Assembly: GCA_030062745.1 (NCBI GenBank)
Contig: CP099847.1
Span: 24,538,923 to 24,602,922, forward strand
DNA from: Capitulum mitella
Taxonomy: Eukaryota; Arthropoda; Thecostraca; Pollicipedomorpha; Pollicipedidae
Length of the DNA: 64,000 bases
Reading direction: 5' to 3'
Positions within the stretch are counted from its first letter, which is position 1, and every line of letters begins with the position of its first letter. The notes below the pieces were generated by a model. The model was given only the letters and a program-made list of their open reading frames with translations. It had not been told where the DNA came from and did not search any database. A program made the position numbers and the translations under genes. Positions 49,291 through 59,690 of the stretch are shown here, one piece after another.

Positions 49291-49919
49291 TAATGCTGAA
49301 GTCTACACATACCAATAGCTTTCTCTCAGAGGATCTGAAAGGGCCATTCCGGTCAAAGCAGAAACTTAGCTTGGCTTTTCAGAATGGAAGAGAAGGAGTG
49401 TCAGTATGCTGAAATATACAGAAAACGCACAATCGTTGGTTAAGGGAGACAATTAACTCTTCGGACCTTCGGTTGCGGTACTGAGTTGCATGCTGTGGTG
49501 AGTCTGAGACATCTCCGTCGAACTAGGTACTACTGGTCAGGCACTTACTTCGGGTGGGAAGCGGCCGAGTTCAATGCACGCCCGCTGTGTAACCTCCAAT
49601 AATCACAGCCGGATCACTAGCATCAACGAAGACTGAGAACAATCGGTGAGAGTTGAGACATTCGTTGTGTAATGCTCACTAATCGCAGCGAGATCAACAA
49701 CCCGCGTGAGATGCTGAGATTCTAACCGGACAGCACGCCTGCTTGCATTGTCATACGGCGCGATCGCTATCAGCCTTAGATGGACGTGCTCTTTGCTAAC
49801 TGCCATGCATTGGCCGTATGAGGGAAGATTCGATCTTTCCGATGCTGTCGACTGTCTCTCCCACAGCGACGTTTTTCCGTTTTTCTTTCTTTAGCGCAGT
49901 TATTTTCCTGCTAAAATAC
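49291..49919. other. Intergenic, nothing recognised
   Basis: Ordinary sequence leading into a CpG-rich block. No gene. Confidence 0.55.
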
Positions 49920-50470
49920 GACGTCGGCGCGACATGGCCACCGGCCGCCGTGAACTTCTGGTGGCCGGTCGGCGTCCCCCCGCCGCCTCCGGCGGCCGTC
50001 ATGTCTCCTCCCCGAGCGGGCAGCGCTTCCTCTGCCGGCGGCCGTCACGTCTCCTCCCCGAGCGGGCAGCGCTTCCTCTGCCGGCGGCAGTCACGTCTCC
50101 TCCCCGAGCGGGCAGCGCTTCCTCTCGGCGTCCCCCCGCCGCCTCCGGCGGCCGTCACGTCTCCTCCCCGAGCGGGCAGCGCTTCCTCTGCCGGCGGCCG
50201 TCACGTCTCCTCCTCGAGCGGGCAGCGCTTCCTCTGCCGGCGGTCGGCGGAGAGCCTGCTCGGTCCCCGCAGCCGTCGGCTCGCTGTTCACGCCGCCGCC
50301 GCGGGACTGCTGCTGTCGGCGGCGGCCGCGCCGCGTGCTGCGTGCCGTCCGGCGGGGCCGGGCCGGGACCGCGGACGCCGGCGTCGGTCTCGGCAGCTCC
50401 GCGGCGGCCGAGTGGGCGGCGGCCGGCCCGGCGCCGGGGCGGGGAGGCGCGCGGTCGCCGCACGTGGGTA
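49920..50470. other. CpG-rich island containing a minisatellite
   Basis: Extremely GC-rich. Two overlapping plus-strand frames (49818-50471 and 49934-50572) and several minus-strand frames cross it. They encode the same Ser/Arg/Pro-rich phrases in shifted frames because of the 46-bp repeat. I do not regard any of them as a proven gene. A role as promoter-type island is possible. Confidence 0.55.
49995..50242 (+). repeat. 46-bp GC-rich minisatellite, five units
   Basis: Units start at 49995, 50041, 50087, 50151 and 50197, each reading GCCGTCACGTCTCC...GAGCGGGCAGCGCTTCCTCT with one or two changes. The third unit is cut at 50125 and followed by a second copy of the left flank (GGCGTCCCCCCGCCGCCTCC, 49971 and 50127). 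This gives a higher-order period of 156 bases. Because 46 is not a multiple of three, each unit shifts the reading frame. Confidence 0.9.
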
Positions 50471-51573
50471 ACCCATTCAGCTCCCTTCAGTCGGACACCA
50501 TTGAATTGTTCGGCCCGCCTTTGGCGTCTGGTTCTCGTGCACCTCAGTGAGCCGACCAGACGCGTGAACTAGACAAAGCGAATTGAGCAGAAGTTGAGCA
50601 CAAAAATGTGAACTGAGCGAAGGTTTTACCCAGGTAGAAGGGGACTGAGCAGAGTTAGAACCCAGCTCAGTTGCGCTAAGCAGAGATTGAAACCCAACGT
50701 TGTGAGCTTAAAAGACTTTGTCCGAGCAAGTAAATGTAGCAGAACCTTATCTCAATCAGAGCAATCCAAGAACACTTGTTTAGTAGTGACCTTGATATAT
50801 GGTTTGTTTTTGGGCTTTCAAAGTCGTAATTTTCCCCTACTCCTGTAGCCAAACCGTCGTGCAGCGCTGAGCTCACTGGCTTAGAGACGCCCGCTCGTGT
50901 GGAAAAAGACCTGTCCTTTCAGATTAACCGCTTTTTGGATGACAAGATTATCATGCGGCAGGTGACGTCATGTCATTAGTGCAAAATACAAGGATTTGCA
51001 AGAAAGTTCTCTGAATTCAACACCCTTGACCATGTAGCACTTCCGCGCGGGACTGATGGGAGATTAAATCGAGCAACCGGACCAAGGGAGCATGGAACAA
51101 GTCGATTATTCAAGGATTATGTGGTCTCACTAAAATGCAGATAAAAACGCAAACCGATCGGCCTCAAATTTACATCATTCTTAGAAACGACTTAATTCAG
51201 GGAACACGCGCACAAGCCTAGCGTAACATAGGCCTTTCGTAACCGAGTGTTAAAATATGCCATTTTGTATTTATGACATCAACGCTTAGTAGAAGAATTA
51301 AAAATACCGTTTAGGCCATCAATACATTTGTGATATATGTAATGGTGTGATTAACATAGACCAACGTTTCGCAAACAGCACAGGAATCATGTAATCGGGA
51401 CATCCGGTTTTACGAAACCAATGCGACGAGCTGTTAGGCAATTATGGGAGCTATTCAGATTGTTGTCCACATAAGGTTCTGTTTGCTTTTGCTATGTACA
51501 GGTAACGCTATGAGTTAAAAAATCACAAATTACGTAGCGTGAAAGTCCGAACCAGTCACCATCATCTTAGTAA
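50471..51573. other. Intergenic, nothing recognised
   Basis: Near 50560-50700 a loose GAGCAGA/CTGAGC word recurs. No gene. Confidence 0.5.
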
Positions 51574-52785
51574 TTAACCCGCGTACGACCGTGGGTCGGC
51601 GACGATTACGCCCGACTGGGGGGAGTTGACCGCCCCCCCCCCCACTCTAACTCACGAACGGTTGGTCGCACGATAAGCACACCGTTGGAAAGCTTATGAC
51701 GAGTGGAGCTCGAAATTGGTCTTATTTTTAGTTTTAGATAATGTGCAAGCAATTTGCGCCCTATATATGTTTTCTCATAGCCGACTGCCTGAGGCCGAGA
51801 AACGGCCTGAATCTCAGGGGCTGTGACTAATAACGCATAGGTAGAGGTACCAACGGACAGGTAAAAGCTTGCAGATGCCGATATACGTCTAATTTCTCAG
51901 ATTTATGCAATACATGCGCCGAAACTTTGAGTTAAAGACACGGCAATCTCCACGCCGGTTGTCGGCGGGCGTCGCAGCCGTGCGCAGTAAGAAATTCACG
52001 GAACTAATTTTAGCGTACCATTATTTTCGCGACATAAGCCTGTCCATGTAAACTGTATTGACCTTAGTGGTTCTTGTGATGGTTTCTCATGTTAAATTTG
52101 CTAGTTACCAATCTACACAATTGGCGGAGCTTTATTCGCGAGAACCTGTTTATTTCCAAATGCGCAATTTTTTAAAGCTTTTCGAGGTTCTTGGTATTAC
52201 TTACGTCTGTGTAAGCCAGTTCTACCCATTCTGAGTAATTCATCGCTGATTTTGACGCTGGTACATTTTGGCTGACGACAGTTATTCGTGGCCTGACCTC
52301 AGGTCAAAGGTTGGAAGTCATTGATACTTTTCCCATTGATGGTAACTAGATGTTCGCTTCACTCCACACAAAAAATGTCATGAAAAATCCCACCAATTTC
52401 CGAAAAAACGACATGTCTTCAAAATGGGCTTGACCCTAGGTCAATGACTCAGAAAATTCCGAAAAATCTGAGATAGCAGATTTGTTGCATCTATCAAGAT
52501 CGCTAATCCCTTAACGTATTATTGTGATATCTTGTTTTGCGAAAAAGTTAGAGGGTGCTGAACCTTTTTGGTCCGTTTGACCTGACTTAGTTAAGACACC
52601 TGACTTGACCTGAGGTCAGAACTTTGACACGAGATGTAAAAATAATCAAGCAAAAGGTACACGACGTTTCGTGGCGCTGAGTTTGTTCATTCTCTCGCAG
52701 TCCTAGAAAAACCTCAGGGGGCGGTCAACCCCCGCTAGTCGGGAAATGAGGAACAAAGCTAGGTGGCGCTCAAAGTCAGAGTTAA
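51574..52785 (+). repeat. TTAA-flanked element related to family B (copy C)
   Basis: TTAA at 51574-51577 and 52782-52785 bound 1,212 bases. Near each end lies an inverted pair CCCGACT(G/A)G-GGG-GTTGACCGCCCC (about 51622-51650 and 52715-52743). The right half (52270-52720) follows the right part of B1: GAGATAGCAGA-TTGTTGCA, ATGTAAAAAT, AAAGGTA and CTAGAAAAACC. The TTAA limits are inferred from symmetry, and the outermost bases match poorly. Confidence 0.6.
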
Positions 52786-53929
52786 ACTTTCATTGCGCAT
52801 AAGTTTCAAGTGAGGCCCGCTAACTAAACATATTGAAATAGCATTAATTAAGGACACATTCATGACTATAATTTAACTGTTATCCAGCGAAAAGAATAAG
52901 GGATAGCTGAGGTACTTTGGTGAAACTTGAACATCACGAGCCGGATAAAATTTAAGTCCAGAAAATGCACTAGAATGGACTTCCTTAACAACTCAAGCTT
53001 GTCTGCCACGTTGATGTATTGTCTGTCTGTTTAAATTAGCTGATCTGAATAATCTTCTTCTGACAGTGCCAATTTAAGAAGTAACTGGAAGTGATCCGTT
53101 CAGCAGCTGACCACCCTTTCCCAGCACTGCCTTGCATTTGGCCCAAAACATTTCTACAATAACAGTGCATTCTGTGCAGATATGAAAGAATATGAAATGG
53201 TAAGAGATATGACTAAATACTTGGCCAATATTAAAACTGAATGGACATACAAGATATCTTTCGCATTCAAGGCATTCTTAGGCTTCGGCATGCAGAAACA
53301 TCTAGTGGCTGGGTTTTATTTGAATGCCCCATGACGGCCATCAGATTTTCTCATTCATTTAACTGTTAAACATGTATTTATGATTGTAAGACGCCTGACG
53401 AGGACAGTGGCCCCTGCACTCAAAACAACTTAAAAGTGTTTGTCCACGATACACAAAATGATAGCAACTTTTCAGACCATGGGTTAATTTTACCAATGTC
53501 GATGAATCCAAGAAACATTGAAAGTGCTTGAGTAAACGTCAGATTTGTCTTTTTAATCACGTTGCCATGCCGGTTGGTGATTCGTTCCCTTGCTCATGTT
53601 TTTTTTTCCCGCGCCAAAACAAAACGAATTTTGGTTTCTTTGCCTACGTGTCCCTTTTACTCGTCATCTCAAAACTGCAACATCCCACATGGAACAGAGG
53701 CCGGTCCAGGATACGTCTTTGGGCGGTATGTCTGGCCATTTTGAGGTCGTTTCGAATGAATGCTCGCTGCTTTACATACGGTACTGTCTGTCAATATTTG
53801 GCAATACTATGACGTCAGTGTATGACAGTTAGGTTAATTGACCATCCGCATCTTCTACCAAATGTCCGGTGACTGCCAGAGTCGGATACAGGGGACATCA
53901 TCGCTACGTGAAAGCGTGTTGTGCGTTCT
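52786..53929. other. Intergenic, nothing recognised
   Basis: Short frames near 53528-53832 overlap each other and match no family. Confidence 0.55.
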
Positions 53930-55147
53930 TTAACCCTATTCCCGGCAGGGGGGGGGGCGGAATCCGCCCCCCCTCAGGTTTTTTGCTTGCCAATTCCAGG
54001 CTTTTTAACGCAGCTTCACGAAACTTGGTCACTTTTCCTAGCTATTCCTTCTACGCGCCGTGACAAAATTTCGAAATTCCATTTTGATCAGGGGCGGAGC
54101 CAGGCAACGTTTTTGGGAGGCACCTCAGGCCATTTTTGGCCATGTTGAGGGTAAAAGGAAAATGTCTGCCAAAAACAGAGTTTTTAAGATAAAACTTAAA
54201 ACTTTATATCAATGTATAGCTAAATAGTTGGGCAATGTGCATATGCAGTTTTGTTTATCTGAGGTCACTTTACAAGGTCAGGTCAAGGTCAAAAGTCAAA
54301 ATTTGTTTTTTCGCAATAATTTCGGTGCAGTTTTTTCAAGTGCCAAACCCGGAATATATATGACGTAGAAAGGTGCCCTCTACTTGTGTACCAAGTTTCA
54401 GCTTGATATCAGGTCGGGTCACGGAGCTATGACCTAAAATGTCAGTGCGCGTACCCTATATCGCAAAAGCCAAAAAATGAATTTTTTGGAATAGAATGAA
54501 TTCAATCGATTAAAAACGTTTACAGATAATATTGAATGCGCACGACATCATTCCAGGTGACCCCAAGGTCACTGGAGGTCATTTAAGGTCAAAGGTCACA
54601 AGTTGATCTGAGAAACGTGTGACCATGACAGTTCCCCCTTTTTTATGTCCCTGGCACCGCCTATGCTAACATTATACAAACATTGTAATGCGATTTGTAC
54701 TTCTTTAGCATAAAATGACTAGCAGAAGCTAAAAAAGTGTTTTGGCCTCTTTTGTTCATTCAGTGATTAGAAAACTAATCCCCCTATTTTTCAAACCCTG
54801 TGAACGTCCATGAATTTTCTCAAAATTTCAAATTTGCATACCCATGGTAAAAGCCCTATCCATAATCTCTCGATTTATGCCAGTTTCATCGAAATCGGTC
54901 CATAAACAACGGAGTTATAAGAAGTCAAAAAGTACCCCCATTTTGACATTTTTGCCCCCCTGTATCCACAAATTTCAAAATTTTGAAGATTTCTTTTTAT
55001 AAAAATGTAGTTCGCGTCACGGCAAATCGATTGCCGTTTGTTGCGATGAAATCGGATGAGTAGTTCTCGAGATCTCAGGGGGGGCCGAATCCGCCCCCCC
55101 CTGCCGGGAATCGGCCATACCGTCTAGCCCTCCGGGAATAGGGTTAA
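53930..55147 (-). repeat. Family A TTAA element, complete copy A3
   Basis: TTAA at 53930-53933 and 55144-55147 flank CCCTATTCCCGG inverted ends. It is the reverse-complement orientation of A2, with nearly the same length (1,218 against 1,216 bases) and close similarity throughout. That similarity includes the asymmetric terminal insert with GGAGGGCTAGACGG (right end here, left end in A2). It carries GGTCAAAGGTCA at 54587-54598, the same DR1 as A2. No transposase. Confidence 0.9.
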
Positions 55148-55780
55148 ACAAAGTATGCCTCGATAAATTAACGTCTTTACTTGTCATTAGACTTTAAAGG
55201 AGGGTATGTTTTGTATATGGAATATAAATAAAAATGAAGGGTGAAATCAGGTACAAAGTTTTGAAAGGCCTGGGCTTATGACAATGGTTACACCACTGGT
55301 TTTAATCGAATAATGACGTTTATGTAAAATGCACATCCACGATGCACTCGTTTAAACGTTGGTGGGACCGATCCAGGTTAGCAAGCAAGAAAACCAGGCG
55401 ACAGGTCTGACTTTATCGGAACGCCACTGACGTATTCGGTAAACTGCAGTCAGTCAGGTTTTGGTGATCCGTGTACTCGGTACGATCATCGATGCTTCCA
55501 ATAGCTAATAACCATCGTTTTTGGTAAGTACATTTAAACTGGACCAGTCACTGAGGTTGAAGTAAAAAAAAAATCCGAAAGTTTGTAGATACCTACCTCC
55601 CCGTCCCCATATTTAAGACCTTGAAATTTACACTTCTCTGAAAATTGTTTCCAAACATGCCCTGGGGCTATGGAAGGATAAAAAGTTGATTCCAGAGTAA
55701 AAGTGAGTGCGTGGAGGACTGTACGTGACAATGGAGATCGGTATTTTATCCCCTTATTTTATTTGCTTTCCGTTCTGTTA
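55148..55780. other. Intergenic, nothing recognised
   Basis: No gene or RNA was seen between family A copy A3 and the SINE. Confidence 0.55.
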
Positions 55781-56132
55781 TTAAACGATATCAGTACCAT
55801 CCAGCACCATTTTTTTGTATAAATTTGATCCAAACCTTTCTGAAGTGGATAGCGCTGGGATCAGAGTCCTTACTAAGCAGAGCCTGTTGTGCAGACCCTG
55901 ATACCGTCGCCCAAGTGAACCCAAATATGGAGTAATTTTGCCCCAGGCAACGGACCGGATAATGCTCAGGGATCTGTGACATGCAGTCAAAGTCACGACA
56001 CGGCTGCCCCGTGGTCTGGGTGAACCTTTCTGTTTCGGGTCAAATAACGCTGGCTCCTTGTGAGTATCAAACCCAAGATACTTGCCACACGCCGGGTATG
56101 AGCCGAACATGTTACCACAGAGCCACGGGGAC
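55781..56132 (-). mobile_element. tRNA-derived SINE (tRNA-Met-like head)
   Basis: In minus-strand sense a tRNA-like head starts at 56132. A box TGGCTCTGTGG (56125-56115) and B box GGTTTGATACTC (56073-56062) are about 42 bases apart. Between them is an anticodon-loop-like CTCATAC with a partly paired stem, which gives CAT (methionine). The 3' acceptor strand expected of a true tRNA is missing at the right place. About 280 further bases of unrelated body follow, so it is a SINE rather than a tRNA gene. The 3' limit near 55781 is approximate. Confidence 0.6.
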
Positions 56133-57325
56133 AACAAATCATTCAATAATATTTGCAGGGACCGAATCAGTCATCCGCATATATTCCAAGATTTTCTCAG
56201 ATAAAATTGGGTTTAGCAGATGTCAAAGACTCCGCCTTTTAAAAGACGACTTTCAAAGACAGATACCATGTATGGCCAATCGACTTTTTATTGATTTCTG
56301 ACGATGTAAATAGTATTCATGAAAAGGAAGCATGCCCTTAAAAACAATCCTTTTTTGCTAATTTTCGAGTTACTGCTGCTTTTATATCTATATCTAAAAA
56401 CCTTCCCACCAGATGCTCAACACACTGACCAATATAGAGCCCTTTCGCAATGAGCAAAAGGCCCCTGTCGACGTCTGTCGTCCGTCTGTCGTCCAAGACC
56501 CCAGTCGTCCTTGTTATTATCATGAATGCGTGTGTCTTTTTGAGCGTTTAGCCGCTGCTCCATTGTTTCTTACGGACAGCAGATAATATGGACAGTTTTC
56601 ATGAGACTGATACGCGATTTTATTCCCAGATGAGCAGCTTTATTCCAGGACATCAATAAAACAACGTCGATTTCGGCAATGGCGATGGTAGGGTCGAAGT
56701 ACCTGTCTGGCTGAAGCACGTTCATTCTGCTTTTGATTATTTATTTCCAAGAAACAGTACTCCGAAACAAACCGGCTCTGAATATAAAATGAGTGCAGGA
56801 AAATCGTGACGCAGAGCCTCAGAGCCGCAGAGTCACGTTTTCATGATCTGGGCACCGTCGACTCCCAGCGGCTCTTTCAATATATACCGGTCAGGTCTGC
56901 AGTATCCCAAGGACTAGACAAAAAAACTGTCCGATGTGATGAAGGTTGTGCAGCGAGACAGCAGAAGTTCGGCGGACCACTGACGCGCAAATAACTTGTG
57001 TTCTCTCTGAAACTGGTCAAAATCTCGCCCGCTTTCCGAAAGAGACGTATAAACCACGCGCCGGCCTCGGGTGTGCTCCTCCCCTCCGGGTCCTGACTCG
57101 GTTGCTGTTTCTGACGTTCGGCGGGGACGGAATGCTCGCGCTACGACCTGGCTAATTGTTTGGATTTTTCGTCCCTGATCGCATTAAAGCTCCGAAGAGA
57201 TCATCACGGCTCTTTCTTGCTTGCACTCGCCGTTCTAAGCAGTAACTTTAAGCGAACTGAAAATAACTGCGTCGTGATCTAGAACGGTATCTCCAGTACA
57301 ATTTTCGTTATGAACATGCAGATGT
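56133..57325. other. Intergenic, no gene recognised
   Basis: A GTC-rich patch (GTCTGTCGTCC) lies at 56465-56495. The minus-strand frame 56338-56523 looks protein-like (for example VGRFLDIDIKAAV) but is short, and I do not recognise it. Confidence 0.5.
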
Positions 57326-59018
57326 TTAACCCTCGCCGAACGGGGACTGGTTTGCACCCCTCTCCCCTCTGGAGTTTTCTTAACCTTCCGGTGAATGGAC
57401 CACGTCAAAAGCCTCGAATCTGCATGGTTCGATCTTACATCTCTTTTCGCCTAAAAATTATGACCAGGTCATGTCAGGACAACGAATTATGACCTCAGTT
57501 TCGAGGGCTCGCAAGACGTGGTTCTTGATCCGAGCCGCATTTTAGCTTCTTCTCAGGAGGTAGGTATCCATTCGAGCAACCGAATGAACAGCCACCAGGT
57601 TTATCTTAGATAAAAAACGAAAAGTCGCGGAAATACAAAACTTTGAATATTTTTTCATGCATCATTTTTTACATCTTGCGTAAATTTTTAAACTCAGGGT
57701 CACATCAAGTCATTGACCTGGGACAAGTCAAGTGGGACCATATTCAAAGAAAGTAAAACTCGTATAAAATGTTGTGAACTGCACTGATTGATATCAAAAT
57801 CAACATATTGACAGAACGTGGCAAAAGAGGAATTCTGCTATAGCGAATTTTTTTTTAGAAATGTCCGAGTGGCTGACCTAACGTCAGCCAAACTTCTGGC
57901 CATTTTTGCGTTTGCTATTGAGATAATAGGACTGGTTTGACGGTTCTTAAGCTTGAATGTACACCCTGGTGCTCTTCACGTCATTCGCGCGCGTAACTGT
58001 TCCCCTTGACCGGCGACCGAATTTCCAGACCCGCAACCCAGCACAATGCTTTGGTTTGCAGTCGAGGAATGTTAACTGGCAGTCATATGTACTTCGGAGT
58101 ACTAATACACGACAAAAACGTATTTGCCAAGGCTGGCCCAATTCAATTTGACCCAGGCTAACCGGATTTGACATTGATTAATAATGTTTCGAAATATTAT
58201 GCCTGTTTTAAGTCCGATCACACTTTTTATGGTCGGAACTGATGAAGACTGCAGCCATGGATTATTTCTTTGCAGTCTACATGGACACACTCCTCTTATT
58301 TCAGGTCGCCAACATTAAAACCTTTGGCGATGCTTAAATAGTTTCCCAATAAACATTAGGATGTTGCACTGAAGCAGAGTCCGCCGCCCGTAATCTGAGT
58401 GACTTACGTTAAAAATGCTTTTCCGCATGGGTTTCATGATGCAGAAAGATGTAGAAGGGTTCTCTCATGACCCGATGCTATAGAATGCTATAATACACCA
58501 TAAGCGTCCGACGCATTGGCGTCAGTCCTCGAACTAGTTTGACGTTTTTGACTTTAATATAGTAGTTATAGGCTTCATATGCGTATTTGAAACATTTGCG
58601 ACTTATTCCATCGATGAATCATACTAATACATTGAGGAAAAAACAGGCTCCTGCCCACCCCGAAATGTGATATTTCGATTCATTTGCCGTTTTCCTTGAA
58701 ATCATAAGACTTGGCCAAAAACGCCATTTTTCGGCTCCTCAGGCGTAAATCAGACCTTGTTTTTACTGTTAAGTCCTATTTCGGACCATGTAGATGCCAG
58801 ATTATTAAGGCCACAGGGTAGTTTGACCCATGATGACCTCTGGTGACATAAGTATTGACGGTATTTGAAAAAGTTGATGTCTTCGTCAAGTTTGCCAAGG
58901 GCTTTCCGATGGTGTTTCTTTTTTTTACCGTAGGACTCCTTGTTCTCGAGACCTGGGGGGTGTTCATCCACCCCCGGGCCGGCGAAGGTGGTCCGGAGGC
59001 CCACCCGGCGAGGGTTAA
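57326..59018 (-). repeat. Family B TTAA element, copy B2
   Basis: TTAA at 57326-57329 and 59015-59018 flank inverted ends reading CCCTCGCCG, perfect for nine bases, with GC-rich sequence behind. The interior matches B1 in reverse complement from end to end. It is 1,693 bases, about 160 longer than B1, through insertions or deletions. The TTAA flanks and CCC-starting ends fit a non-autonomous piggyBac-type element. No transposase is visible. Confidence 0.85.
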
Positions 59019-59239
59019 ACAAACCTCATAGTGGAAAGCTGGCCACACAAAGGAGACGAACTCCTTTCGTTCCCTGGCGCTTCCGAGATCAGTCTGCGTC
59101 GTCGTTTAATCGTGACATATTTCAGTCCGCAATCGTCATCGGATATTTTAACATTCCATTTCGTGAGGAAGGTCACAGACTCCTAAAGCCATGGCCATGA
59201 ACAGCTCAATCGATGCTCTAATTCATCCCCGCCCTTCAT

Positions 59240-59690
59240 CTGATTACCTCCAAGGGAACGGCATGTCAAGACAACGCGCTGGGGCTGCCCGGCTCGCCGA
59301 GGCGACCTCGACGGCTCAGCTGCCGTGGCCAGCGCGGCCGCACGACGCAACTCGCCTGACTGGGAGGTTCGCCGTGTAACACCCTCGGCCGGCTGCGACC
59401 AGCGCGGCCGCGTGACGAGATGCACGCCGGGCCCGGAGGCCGCGCGGCCGTCCGGCTCACGCGGCCGCGCTCCGCCGCCTGATCCCGTAACAGGATCCGG
59501 CGGGGTCGGGGAGTCCGGCGGGTGCGGGAGCCGGCGGGAACGCGGAGCCGACAGGACTCGGCCGCCGGAGGACGGCGGTCTCGCGCCCTGCTCGCGTGCT
59601 GAGCGACCGGCCCACTGCGGCCTCGGCCGCCTCAGCACCGCTGGCGGGACGTGCCGCGGACCGCCGCCGGTCGCCAGGATGTGGGCGTGC
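59240..59690. other. CpG-rich island
   Basis: Dense CpG with Arg/Ala/Pro-rich frames on both strands (59183-59638 minus, 59325-59717 plus). No domain recognised. Confidence 0.45.

Noticed and set aside
49818-50572. Two overlapping frames of 217 and 212 residues
   Set aside because: Both are generated by the 46-bp minisatellite, which repeats the same phrases in shifted frames.
56065-56132. A functional tRNA-Met gene
   Set aside because: The A and B boxes and a CAT loop are present, but the anticodon stem is imperfect and the 3' acceptor strand is missing. A SINE fits better.
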